From assembly GCA_012932865.1 (NCBI GenBank), contig SAXG01000078.1:62001-126000 (forward strand): a stretch of 64,000 nucleotides of DNA. Reading direction: 5' to 3'. Both the position numbers and the translations under genes were made by a program. Numbering within the stretch: the first letter of the stretch is position 1; each line of letters opens with the position of its first letter. This document shows positions 10,565-21,213 of this stretch, piece after piece. Origin of the DNA: Amylostereum areolatum (Eukaryota; Basidiomycota; Agaricomycetes; Russulales; Stereaceae). The notes below the pieces were generated by a model. The model was given only the letters and a program-made list of their open reading frames with translations. It did not search any database and was not told the DNA's origin.

Positions 10565-11838
10565 TCGTCTTCGTCTGTACACAGTATCGACGCTCGAGGG
10601 GGTTTGGCGGGGTTTGCGGTGCGCGTCGTACGTACAACACGAATGGGGATGGACGGGCTTAGGGCGTCACCTGGTCCGTCCCAAGATCGACGTCCTGTCC
10701 GCGTTCGTACAGGCCGTCACTTCGCCTTTGTTGCTTACTGTGACGTTGGACACGAAACGCACTTGTTTTTTTTTTTCTCTCCCCTTCTTGGTGCGTCTGT
10801 TCTGTCGACTCGAGACTCGACGGTCCCCCGATTACTGTAAGATCAAACCCGTCGCGATGGGCGGAACGTCTCCGTCGACGTCAACTTAACCTCTCGCGAG
10901 CCAGTCGGAGAGGCGCGATCGCGAGGATCCGATTTTTTTTCCTTTCCTTTTTTTCTTGAGATGCTTCCTTGTCAGGTCGGGTTGACGGTTGCATCCCCTG
11001 TTCCATGATATATTGTTGCCATTGCCGGCGGCCTGTATACACGATACGTATCATGCCCATAACGCAAGAGACGCCACGCTCTCTTGACCAAGCTCCCTCG
11101 ACGTCTTATCCCGTCCCATCCTATCGCACGTGGTCCGGTCGTGGTCGCCCTATGTATATGTCGAGAAGCCCCGTTCGCATTTTACCATTCGCATGATCCG
11201 TTTCCGCAGTGCCGCGTCTTTTCATTATCGAAAAGAACGCGAACCACGGACGCGGAGTCGCGGACGGACGGACAGGACGGGACACGTACCCGTACTGGTC
11301 CCGCGCTTCGGATTCGCTGGCGATGGGCGATCGGGTGGTGCGAGCCGAGCGCGAGAGGCAGCCGGGGGCAGTTGCGGTGCGCTGGGACACACTCCCTCGC
11401 TCGTCCGGGTGCAGAAGGGTGTGACCCTACCGCGGACGGGTTGTGCGTATGATGGTGGATGAGAATGGCATCGACGATCGAATTGGATGTCCTTACGCGT
11501 CTCTGCGACGTCGCATAATATACATAAAACACAAGGACTTGTTGTGCTTACGCCCGCGGAGCCAGCCTCGATGAAAGGCGAAGGTGAAGATGCGACGTCG
11601 GCTTCCGAGGAACGGGTTGATGCGAAGCGATATTTTTTCTGGAGAGCGGTCAGCGGTCACTGGTGCAAAGGTAAAAAAAGCGCAAACGGCAGCAGGGAGG
11701 GTCCTGCGGACGGAGATTACGGCGCGTCGAACGAAGGCGCGGTCAGGTGGTGGGTACGTGCGCGTTCCCGAGGGGGAGGACCCATGGAATCGGCGCCGGT
11801 GGCTTGTCACGCAAGCGGGAACAGCAATGCGATCCCTG

Positions 11839-12620
11839 GTCTCAGACTAGTCTCCGTGGCTGACCTAACCAGAAGATAGTCGTTCTGGTTGTACGGTCTG
11901 CATCAAATTTAGAGGCCTTGGCTGGTAGCCCCCAGAAAGGCAATTCACTGCATTCCATCTCAGTTCGCACTCGCGGACCGCGTGCAACCGCGTGTCCATG
12001 TTCGTAAACACTGCAAGTCTGCAAGTGTCGGACATCGTACATTGGCCATATACAACCCAGCAATAATTACAGTACTGAGCTATAGAGAAGTCTGCACTTT
12101 CTGAAGGGAACAGAGAAGTGTCTGAGCGGTGAGCCTGGGGTGATCTAAGGCCAATCTCGAATGGAACGGGCTCATTATCTCCAGTTCCAGCACTCAAGCA
12201 AGAGTCAATCTGCACCTTACAGATTCGGGATACAGTGCGGAGCCATGTCACTGAAGTATTTCTATCTTTCCTTCGGACGCTCAACGCGCTGGATTTGCCT
12301 GGTTCGCGAGGCCTCGCCGGTCACTCTCCAGTGGGCCACTTTTTGGGCAACTACCCTCCGTCAACCCTCGATAGTTCTGCCCTCGTCGTCGCCGTCGCCG
12401 GTCCGTGGCTGTCAAAAACGTCATTATCGACGTTGGCGTTGATTTCGCTCTGCATTGTCGACGTTAGGTAGATGTGCGAGTCCCAAACGTCGCTGACGGT
12501 AGCTTGATGACCCCCGAAGATTTCCTTTTCCGGGCGCGGGAACTTTCCAGGGTGCTGCGGATTTCCTTTCTGGGGGCTACCAGCCAAGGCCTCTAATTTT
12601 GAACTAGCCTAGTCTCAGAC
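11839..12620. mobile_element. Putative foldback / MITE-like element
   Basis: A perfect 32-bp inverted repeat beginning TTAGAGGCCTTGGCTGGTAG is present at 11909-11940 and, reversed, at 12565-12596. Outside it, GTCTCAGACTAG at 11839-11850 is matched 11 of 12 by the inverted sequence at 12609-12620. The 9-bp GTCTCAGAC is also present as a direct repeat at both borders and could be a target duplication. There is no transposase frame. The borders and class are uncertain. Confidence 0.5.
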
Positions 12621-13865
12621 GGAAAGGTGCAATTGAACAAGGAAAAGGCGTGCCGGGTTTGTGTGTTTGAGGTGTTGTGTTTGGGGTTCTTGTGCGGTGA
12701 GACGGGCGTCGAGCGGAATGAGGTCGAGCGGGGCGAGGATGACCGATATCGATGCGATAAACGATACAGCTTTCGTACGTGGTGTGGTATGGACGTTAAT
12801 AAAAGGTTTACGTGGTCTGTGACGGGAGCAGGGTTTGCGAATGATAGCGCGATGGGGATCGCGGGGGCGTTGTGAGCATTGTCGACGGTTTGCTGTTTCG
12901 AGCGCACAGAGGATATTTCCGAGGGCCATTGAAGGAAAGGAGGAATGAAGGACGGGGACGGAGTAGGACCTCACGCGAAACACGCGGCGAGAGGCGATGG
13001 CGATAAGTAGGTCAGTATGCGGAGGAGGAGGAGGAGAGGACGGAGGCAGGGATCCGGTCAAACCGACGGAGATATGCGCCGATAGGGCTGATATTGATAA
13101 TGGGGCGGTGCCTGAACGGGAGAAGCCGAGCCCTGACTACGGCCCACGGATCCAAACAGCGTCGGTCGCGAGCCTGCTTGCTCCCTTCAGCCTTCTCAGG
13201 GCGCCCAGTTCCCTCCCGGCCCTGCCCAACCCGCCCACCCTATATATTCACGACTGGCCGTGCCGGGGCCTGGCCCGCGACCCACGACCTTTGAGGCTTG
13301 TGGAGGAGGAGAGGAGGGGTAGGCAGGTAGGCGTAGGGGAGGCGGATCAGAGGCGAAAACGCCGTGCGGCCGAAGGGACGGCGCGCGACGGAGAGCACGG
13401 ACGGTGACCGGTGCAGTGAGGGGGAAACGTAGGCCGTAAGGAGAGCGTGTCAGGACGCCAATGAATAATGCCGGCGGGAGCGTGACGGCGTGTTATGTGT
13501 GTACCATCAGCCCTCCGGCGCCGATATCTGCGTTTATTTTATTTTACAGATCGAATATACGGCGGAGGAAATAATAAAAGTGCATATGAAATGAGCAGCA
13601 GGGTTGAACAAAACCACGACGGATCGGAGGGTTGGACGGGAACAACGCCTCGGTCGTACGTTCTCTCGCTCTCACTCACGCTCACGCTCAGACGAACAGC
13701 ATCAACTCGGGTCTCTTCCTCCTTTCCTCCTTCGACAACTCGGTTCGGTGCCCAGTTCATTCAGTTTGGCTCTCTGGCACGCCTCTAGCACGCGTCTCGC
13801 CCCCTCCGCGTCTCCGACATCGCCGTCCAGCCGCCGTCCGAGAATTGTACATATAATGCACCCCG

Positions 13866-15518
13866 ATGCCCTCCGACATTCGAATGGACCCTCATAGACC
13901 CCCTCCTCACTCCCTCAAGCGCAAGGACCGTTCGCCCTCCCCTCAAGACATCCAACCTTCCCCGTCCACCTCCCTCCCCTCCATCCGACATCTTCACCCC
14001 TACCTCCCCCCACCTGGCCCCCAACTCCAGCCCCCCTATCCCGATGTCGATCCCCGCTTCTACTCCCTCCCTGGCCCCCCTTCCTCCTCTTCCTCCCATC
14101 TCCAGGGCGGTCCCGTGACCGGCGGCCCGCCGCGCTACGCGCCACACCCACAGGACTTTCACCCTCCCACCGGCGACGTCTACGCACAACAAGCCGCCGA
14201 TTCAGACGCAGAGGGCGACCTCGACCAGGACAACAGACCCAAGCAGAAGAGACGACGGCAGGCTCTAAGCTGCACCGGTGCGTGTGTCTTTATCTTGCCC
14301 ACCCACGTCCCTGGCTCATCCCACCGCCCGCCCCCTTCACTTTGCTTCCACCCTCGACCGTGCGTCGCCCTTGCCCGGACATGCCCCACGTCGAGCAGAG
14401 TGCAAGCGTCGCAAAATCAAGTGCGATCGGTGCGTTCTTCCTCTCCATGCCCCCACGCGCCCCGCTCTGACTGCGCGTCAGCGCCCATCCGTGCGGACCC
14501 TGCTCGCGCCGCGGAGACCAGCACAAATGCCAGTGGCATGTCATCGAGCCCGTGTACGCCCCTCTCTCTATTCCCATCGTCCCCTTCACGCCCACCGACG
14601 CTGACCATCGTACTCCGCTTACAGAGACAAATACGTGAGCAGAGCCGAGTACGACGAGGTCAAAGCGCGTGTCGCCCGACTCGAAGACATCATCGCCCGT
14701 CTGCCGCCCACCCTCCTCGCCGCGTCCGAACCGCCGCCGGCCGCAAGCTCGAGCGCGAGCATACCTGCGCCCACCGGCTACCCGCATTCGCTTCAAGTCC
14801 ATGCCTCCGCCTCCGCCTCCACCTCCGCGGGTCCGTCCGCCTCTCCGCGCATGCCAACTTCGGCTCCATTCCCCCACCCGGGTCCGAGCACGAGCCAGCC
14901 GTCTCAGAGCCGAAGCACGTACGCGGACCCGCCGCCCTCGTTCGCGCCCTACCGTCCGCCGCCCCGTCCACCCTCGGCCCCCAGCGACCACCCGCACGCG
15001 CGCTCCCCGCCGCCGTTCGCAGGCAAGCCGTCCCCGTTCTCTCTCTCTGCGATCACCGCACCATTCAACGTACCGCCGCAGCCGCCAAAAAACTGCCGCG
15101 CGCAGACGTTTACCCCGCTGGGCGAACGTCTGCGTCTGCGTCTCGAGGCGACAGTCCTCCTCGGCCCAGCGGCGTCCCCAACCCTCTTCCTCACCCCCAC
15201 TCTCTTCCCCACCCCCATCCCCACGCGCATCCTCACTCTCAACAGTCCCCAACATCGCACCTCCACCCCCTTCCTCTTCCTCTTCGTCCCCCATCTTCGC
15301 ATCCGCCCTTCCAGCAACCGCCTACGCACCTCCAGTCCCAATCGCAGTCCCATATCCAATCGCTGCCCCCACCCCCCCTCAGCCAAGAGCACGACCGCGG
15401 CCGCCCGCACTCGCGCCGCACAAGCTTATCCATGGCCGCATCAGGCTCAGGCTCAGGCGCGGGCGCACCGCGCGCAGCGAGCTCAGACGCGACGCGTGAG
15501 CGCGAGCGCGAGCGCTGA
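13866..15518 (+). CDS. Zn2Cys6 fungal transcription factor
   Basis: A nuclear DNA-binding regulator. Exon 1 (13866-14277) encodes a Pro/Ser-rich N-terminus ending in the basic PKQKRRRQALSCT. Exon 2 (14399-14429) gives ECKRRKIKCDR and exon 3 (14482-14553) the rest of the cluster, AHPCGPCSRRGDQHKC. The spacing is C-x2-C-x6-C-x5-C-x2-C-x8-C, the classic binuclear zinc cluster. Exon 4 starts at 14625 with the linker and a short coiled coil (DEVKARVARLEDIIARL). The C-terminal half is low complexity (Pro, Ser, His, Gln). The reading frame apparently changes somewhere in 15036-15170, by an intron I cannot place firmly; the 15518 stop belongs to the QSQSQSHIQSLP frame, while the alternative frame would end at 15708. 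No fungal-specific TF middle domain is visible. Target genes unknown. Confidence 0.82.
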   Translation: MPSDIRMDPHRPPPHSLKRKDRSPSPQDIQPSPSTSLPSIRHLHPYLPPPGPQLQPPYPDVDPRFYSLPGPPSSSSSHLQGGPVTGGPPRYAPHPQDFHPPTGDVYAQQAADSDAEGDLDQDNRPKQKRRRQALSCTGACVFILPTHVPGSSHRPPPSLCFHPRPCVALARTCPTSSRVQASQNQVRSVRSSSPCPHAPRSDCASAPIRADPARAAETSTNASGMSSSPCTPLSLFPSSPSRPPTLTIVLRLQRQIREQSRVRRGQSACRPTRRHHRPSAAHPPRRVRTAAGRKLEREHTCAHRLPAFASSPCLRLRLHLRGSVRLSAHANFGSIPPPGSEHEPAVSEPKHVRGPAALVRALPSAAPSTLGPQRPPARALPAAVRRQAVPVLSLCDHRTIQRTAAAAKKLPRADVYPAGRTSASASRGDSPPRPSGVPNPLPHPHSLPHPHPHAHPHSQQSPTSHLHPLPLPLRPPSSHPPFQQPPTHLQSQSQSHIQSLPPPPLSQEHDRGRPHSRRTSLSMAASGSGSGAGAPRAASSDATRERERER

Positions 15519-18500
15519 CGGTGCTGGACAGAGTTCCCGGAGGGGTTTCTGTTTTTGTTCCCCGCGCGCGCGTCGTTTCGCGGGAGCGGCAGGTGCAACG
15601 CCCAGAGCCGTACGCGACAAACCCTCCGCGTCCCTCGGCGTGCACCGCCATCGGCGTGTCTGCGCTGCGCCTCGTCCTTCTCCCCCCCTCCGTGGTGTTC
15701 CAAGATAACATGTCGACTGACACACAGAGGATGGTCTGGCGTTTCGTGCTCGTCCCCTTGACGTTCCCCTCCCATTCCGTCCTGCGTCAGTGTCGTCTTT
15801 CCTTTTCGTTCCGCCCTGCATGCGAATTCGCCGGATGCGAGACCCTTCCGAAACCCGCCTGGTTTTATGTCCCTGTCACAAACATAAGTCGCCGGCGGCG
15901 AGGGAACGGTTGCACATTTGCAGAGGCAGGTTGCACGCTGCGCCGCGCTGTGTCGCGTTCGATGAAGCTTGGAATTTGGAAGCTTGGAACCGTCACGGCG
16001 CTTCGGTTCACGTTTGGTTTTGCTGCGATGTTCCGCACGCGCAGCGTCCGTGTCTACTCCACTGCTACCCTAGACTCTGTTCATGCTCTCTCCCGTCCTT
16101 CCGTCCGTCCGTTCGCGCGCGCGCACGTCTTTTTATGAGTCGCCGTCGCCTTTTTTCTTCTCATCGTACTAGTACTGTATCACCCTCGATACGCTTCCGC
16201 CCTCGTCCGCACCTCGCTCTGCTTCGTTTGATAGTACTAATTTATGCCCCTCGTTCTTCGTCGCCCTTGTCTGTTTACTTACATCTACTTAGTAATCTCT
16301 CCTCTTTCCTTGTGTGTCCTTTTTTCGGTCTCGGGCTGTTTTGATTGTAATGTTTCCCCTCCGTCCCTGTTTGGCGTCTGAATCGTCGTCGGCGATGCAC
16401 CGTACATATCGTCGTGCTTTATATTCTCCTTCCTTTGTATCTCCGACTCGCCCCCACGTCGTACTGTAACTTACTGACCAAGTACCTTCCGCCGTAATCC
16501 ACGCCATGCTCCTGCCCAGGCAACGCCGCGATCAAACCAGGACTGCGCGAAATGACGAGAAGACGCGTTCGAGCTTCTGGGATCGGATTCGAACGCAGAG
16601 CGGCGCTTAGCGAGGGCTTGCGGCTTGCCTGCATCGTAGGTTATTTCTGAAATGGTTAGCCCGCATCGAGAAGAAGGACGGGGAGTTAGAGCTGGTTAGA
16701 AGCGATCCTAAGCGATGATCGAGGGACGCGTAACGGTGACGTCGGCGTCAGACCGTTGACCGTTGAGATGGCGAGATGGTGAAGAGGCTTCAATGGGCGG
16801 TGTTCAGCAACGGTAAGTGTTGGAACCGTCATTACTCTCGCTTACCGTGATACTCCATAATGAACGTTGGTTGACGCTCGTACCTCCGGGGAACATTGAA
16901 AGTGCATGAACAGAACAAGGCGTTTTTAAAGTGGTCATTAAAACGATATGCGCGCACCCCGGTTGAGTGCGTTGCGTTCCCGACCATGATCGGTATGTAA
17001 GGTCAGTGGTCTGGTCAGAAGTTGAGATGACTGAAATGGTCGAGCGGGGTTCTCCCCACCCAACATGCATTCGGGATACCAAGTTGGTCTCCTCCTCTCC
17101 CACTGCCCATTAGTATCACCACTCTGCGGAACGTTCTCTTCCCATCGTCAACCGCCGCCTACCCCCATCCCCTCTCATGATTAGCACCCGCCCGGATGCA
17201 TTCCCAACCCCCCTTCTTCCTTATTCTCTTCCTCTCTTCCTGTAGCGCCCGCTTCTCTTCGTCTCGTCTTGGAGACCCTCTGGTACTCGTGTCCCTTCGC
17301 GGTCCGCGACTCAATGCAGAGGAGAAGAACTTCGGTTCCAAAAAGCCCGGCGCGGAAGAACCCAGCGGACGTCGTATGCGTGCATGTGCATACCTATGAC
17401 GCCTTCGGGTTCGAATTCGCTCGGTGCTTGTCTGTGTGCAGGCGTGCATACAGAGTCCTTAATGAACCTGCGAACGGCCGGTGCTTGTTACGCTTATTAT
17501 AGATCGGGACCATCGTGCCCACGTTCGGTCTTGGGAAAGGAATGGAACGCGACCGCGTGAATAGCGGGAGCTGCCAGCACGGCGGTGAAGGGGAACTTGA
17601 AGTGATGTCGCCGGTTGGAAAGTGCGTTTCTGGTTGGAGCTCCTCCTCGATAGTCGTTCACCGTAATTATACGGGGTTCTTACGCATTGCCGCAGGGATA
17701 AAATGCGACGTAAGATTCGTGCGGGAGGGTGCCGCGACTCGGAAGCGTGGGAGCCCTTGGACGCAGATGTCGAAGGTTCATGGCGACGGGCCGTGTGGAG
17801 GTGCGGAGAACGAGAGCATACAAGTGTCCGTCCATGAACGGCACGGCGCCGATGTCTCCGCTCCCGAGTCTGCCGCGAACTGAACAACGAATGATTGGGA
17901 TTGGGAAACCTGGGGGGGGGGGGTCCGGACCGAAGAGAGCGCGCGGATGCGGGGGGGTGGCGTGGACGACGAGCAAAGGATGTGCACGGGGAAGGAGAAG
18001 AGAAGTCGCATCCCGAGGGGGGTGGGACGAGGAGAAAGGGAGGCGGAGGGAGACGGCGTATTGACGGATAACGGCTCTGTGCTTTGCCTCCTGCTCTCCA
18101 GGATCCCATGCGATTCCAGGATCCACGCCTACGCCTCGAGGACGAGGACAAGACAGAGAGCGGTTTGACAGCCCGATATCTCCCACAGACGGTTTCCCGC
18201 CCCGCCTGGACTCTTGGTGCTCTCCGAGGCCTCCTCACGATACTATAAGTCTCAACCGCGGAGAGGTACAGCAATATCGTGTCGAACGCGCAAAGACTCG
18301 CCCAGTCCTTCAAGCGGGGCCCGCGCCACGGTATATGTATGTGCGCGCTCCCTTACCAGAGCATCTGAGCACACAGCCCGCGGCCGCGTTATGTGCGCCG
18401 CAGAGCCGTCACGAGCACAGGATGACTGGTTTTCCAGCTGGAGCGTCCGGGGGTATGTCCGTCCTGGCGACGATGCCGATGCCGCTCGGACCTAGGTTTG

Positions 18501-20045
18501 TTACATACACGCCTCCAGGGAGAGGCTAGCGTGGGTGCGGGTGGGACATTCGCCCTCGACGGCGTCTGGGGAGACGCGGGGGAGGCTCCGTGGCTTTGAT
18601 TTTTTCGCCAGGAAAGACCCGGAGAATTCGTGTACACAGAGCACACTCGAGATGTGCTTTGGGTCTGATTTATGGGGGTCGGGGCGAGGATGAAATTGAG
18701 GGGGACTTGTTGGGCATGGATATATTCAATCGGATGAGTATTACAAGTAGGCACAGAGCAAGCAGATACTTACAAAACTGGAAGCTGGGAAGGCGCGCAG
18801 CGCCGTTTTCACTGGTGCCGTCATGCAGGCTTACCATCATCGCGCTTGCGTCCGTGCACCTACCTCCCTCTATGGATGAAACCTGGCGGATGCCCCACGA
18901 AAACAGTCAGCAGGAGCGCATCGTACTGATGGCGGTGTCAGAGGTAGGGTATCGTGATGGAAGATGGCGCGGACGGAGGGCGATATGACGATGTATATGA
19001 CGGCGCGGAACGTGGGGGAAATGAGGACACGAGGCCGACGTATGGCATCAGCCTGGGACAAGCGCGGGGTAGGGGTAAGGCGTGCCAGTGTGTATCTCAA
19101 AGAGGGGCGCTTCTGTGTGGATTCAACGTTCAGTTGTAGGGTGGAAGGGCCACAGCGGACATACTCAGTACTGATGCGTGTTCGCCGCCACCGGCCGACC
19201 GGTATGTTTCGCCGCTCGGTATTTTGGACTTGTATATATTACGTCCACGTTCTGCGGGTGGGTGTTTGGAGGAAATCAACTCAGTTTGCGAGCGAGATAG
19301 CACCAGGCTACTTGATTCTAGGGGCGCGGACTCACTAGGGGTTCAGGGTGTCGAGTGCATATTATTAGAATCGGGGATGAATGTCCATGATTATCGACTC
19401 GGAATCGTGGGCGGCTTGACCGAGCGTGAGTTACGGGATGCGCTCAGGCGGTTCAAAGTTGTCCAAGCCAATTATAAGCTCAGGGAGCACATGGCTACGC
19501 GCGGGGTATGTCTCTAGATAGTAGATTAGATACGGGTTGATATGGGGCGCGGGTGAGATAGAGTTGGAATAGGAAGAATTGGCTGGATCGGGAGGGCAGG
19601 AGGATTCGAGTGCATGTGGTCGCGGAGTGAGGATAGAGAGCGTAGCATGCGGGGAGAGACAAGATGGGTAAACTGGGAGGACTTGCCGCGGTCTTTGGCG
19701 GAGAATTGGCGGAGTGACTGGGCCAGGCGAAGCAGCGACAGCGTGGACGGTGTACCATGTGTTACTGCACAGTCGGGGGCGGCAAGTGAATGAATGTACG
19801 TAGCCCGAAATATCGAAGGCGTCGAGTCAACGTTCAACTTGAATAAAAAAAACCCAGGTCGACTTGTACTTGAGTTCTGCGCACCATCTGCGTCCACGTG
19901 CTCCACCCTCTTCACGCTCCCCATCTCCTCCTAGCCAACCAACCAACCAACCAACCAACCAACCACTGGTGCGTTCTTCCCCTCTCTTTCTCTTTCCTCC
20001 TATCGCTCACCGTATCTCACACCCCACCCTCCAGTCAACCACACC
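15519..20045. other. Gene-poor region (about 4.5 kb)
   Basis: It presumably begins with the 3' UTR of the transcription factor (T-rich, pyrimidine-rich to about 16350). Beyond that I see only short overlapping frames with no recognisable domain. The end is the leader of the dynein light chain gene, containing a CCAA tetranucleotide repeat and a likely leader intron beginning GTGCGTTC at 19969. Confidence 0.45.
19935..19964 (+). repeat. (CCAA)n microsatellite
   Basis: About seven and a half tandem CCAA units in the 5' leader of the dynein light chain gene, ending just before a GTGCGT donor-like site. Confidence 0.9.
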
Positions 20046-20505
20046 ATGTCCGAGAAACTCGACGCGCCCACCTCCTCCTCAACTGACACCTCCGGCATCG
20101 GCGCCGCCAACGGCCCCAAAGCCACGATCAAGAACGTGGACATGACCGAGGAGATGCAGCAAGAGTCCGTCGATATCGCCTCCGCCGCGCTCGAAAAGTA
20201 CAACATCGAGAAGGACATCGCCGCCCAGATCAAGAAGGAGTTCGACAGACGCCATGGCCCGACCTGGCACGTCGTCGTCGGCAAGAACTTTGGGAGCTAT
20301 GTCACCCATGGTGAGCGTTCTATCCATCCATCTACTCGCGTTCCTTCTCCATGTGCTCTCCAATCCATGCCACTTGGCCATGTCGAGCTCGTTGGACGCG
20401 CGTTGCTCCAACGCCGGGCTGACGCTTTTTTTTCGCCCCGCAGAAACCAAACATTTCATCTACTTCTACGTCGGATCGCTCGCCATCCTCATCTGGAAAT
20501 CATAA
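20046..20505 (+). CDS. Dynein light chain, LC8 / DYNLL type
   Basis: Small hub protein that dimerises and binds short linear motifs in the dynein intermediate chain and many other partners. Exon 1 is 20046-20310 and exon 2 is 20444-20505, separated by a 133-bp intron; the product is 108 residues. The core matches LC8 throughout: [52 protein letters not shown] and the final strand [16 protein letters not shown]. An N-terminal extension of about 25 Ser/Thr-rich residues precedes the conserved domain, common in fungi. The start is the first in-frame ATG after the pyrimidine-rich leader. Confidence 0.95.
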
Positions 20506-21213
20506 TCGCATCGCTCTCCACGGCGAAGGATCGCGCGCGTAGAAGGGGGGAAGGAGGGGAAGGAAGGCTATGGAGGAACGGAGGGGCGCGAGGAGGAACC
20601 GACGTGCGTAAACGCGTCGCCACGCCGTTGTCTCTCTCTCCCCATCTCATCCGATATCCTCCCCATCGACTCTCCCCACCAACGCCCCTCGCCGCACGCA
20701 CCAACACACTCTGTCCATATACATGTTTTCTTGCCCATTCGTTCTCTGTTCAATAGTATCTCACGTCGCGCGTTTTCGTCTCCTTTCGATGTGCCCCCCC
20801 TTCGACCCTCTTCGACCTGCAAGTCTTCATTTCAGCCGCGTGGCAGTCGTGCGTGCCAGGGAGCGCGCGTTGCGCACGACCCGGCCGTGTGTCCCGTGCC
20901 CGTTCCAGGCTCTATTCCCGATGCGAAACCATATGGAACAGCCAACACCCTCCCACGGACGGTTTCCGTCCATAAAGTGTAGCGATGGGTTCTATTGATG
21001 ACAGTATCGTACAGTATAGGGCGATGGGCAGTAACAGGTGTTCTCCTTCTAGGGTATGTAAACGATGAATACAAATCAGCAGCGTCCATACATCCACGCA
21101 AACGCGATCCGAAACAATCTAGTATGTGAGTATTCAACCGTCCGAGCACCAGCCCCGAGTCCGAGTCCAAGGAGAAGGGTCTGCGAAAATCTCTCCGCAA
21201 AACGCTCGCCAGC

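Larger units (their letters stand above)
6961..13865. other. Gene-poor region (about 6.9 kb)
   Basis: I find no convincing protein gene here. Open frames on both strands are short, overlapping and compositionally typical of GC-rich non-coding DNA. Promoter-like signals near 7604-7627 (CACGTG and TATTTAAG) precede a 39-codon frame at 7688-7807. A short coding-like stretch near 8085-8110 (NEKFTWPIRRGR) has no stable continuation. A poly-G run and a foldback element are listed separately. The last few hundred bases are presumably the leader and promoter of the transcription factor at 13866. Confidence 0.5.

Noticed and set aside
14290..15294. 334-codon open frame on the minus strand, opposite the transcription factor
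   Set aside because: It is a Gly/Arg/Glu-rich shadow of Pro/Ser-rich codons; the plus strand has the zinc cluster and matching introns.
17459..18313. 284-codon open frame on the minus strand in the gene-poor region
   Set aside because: Ser/Arg/Pro-rich without domain, with overlapping frames on both strands and no splice context; typical GC-rich chance frame.
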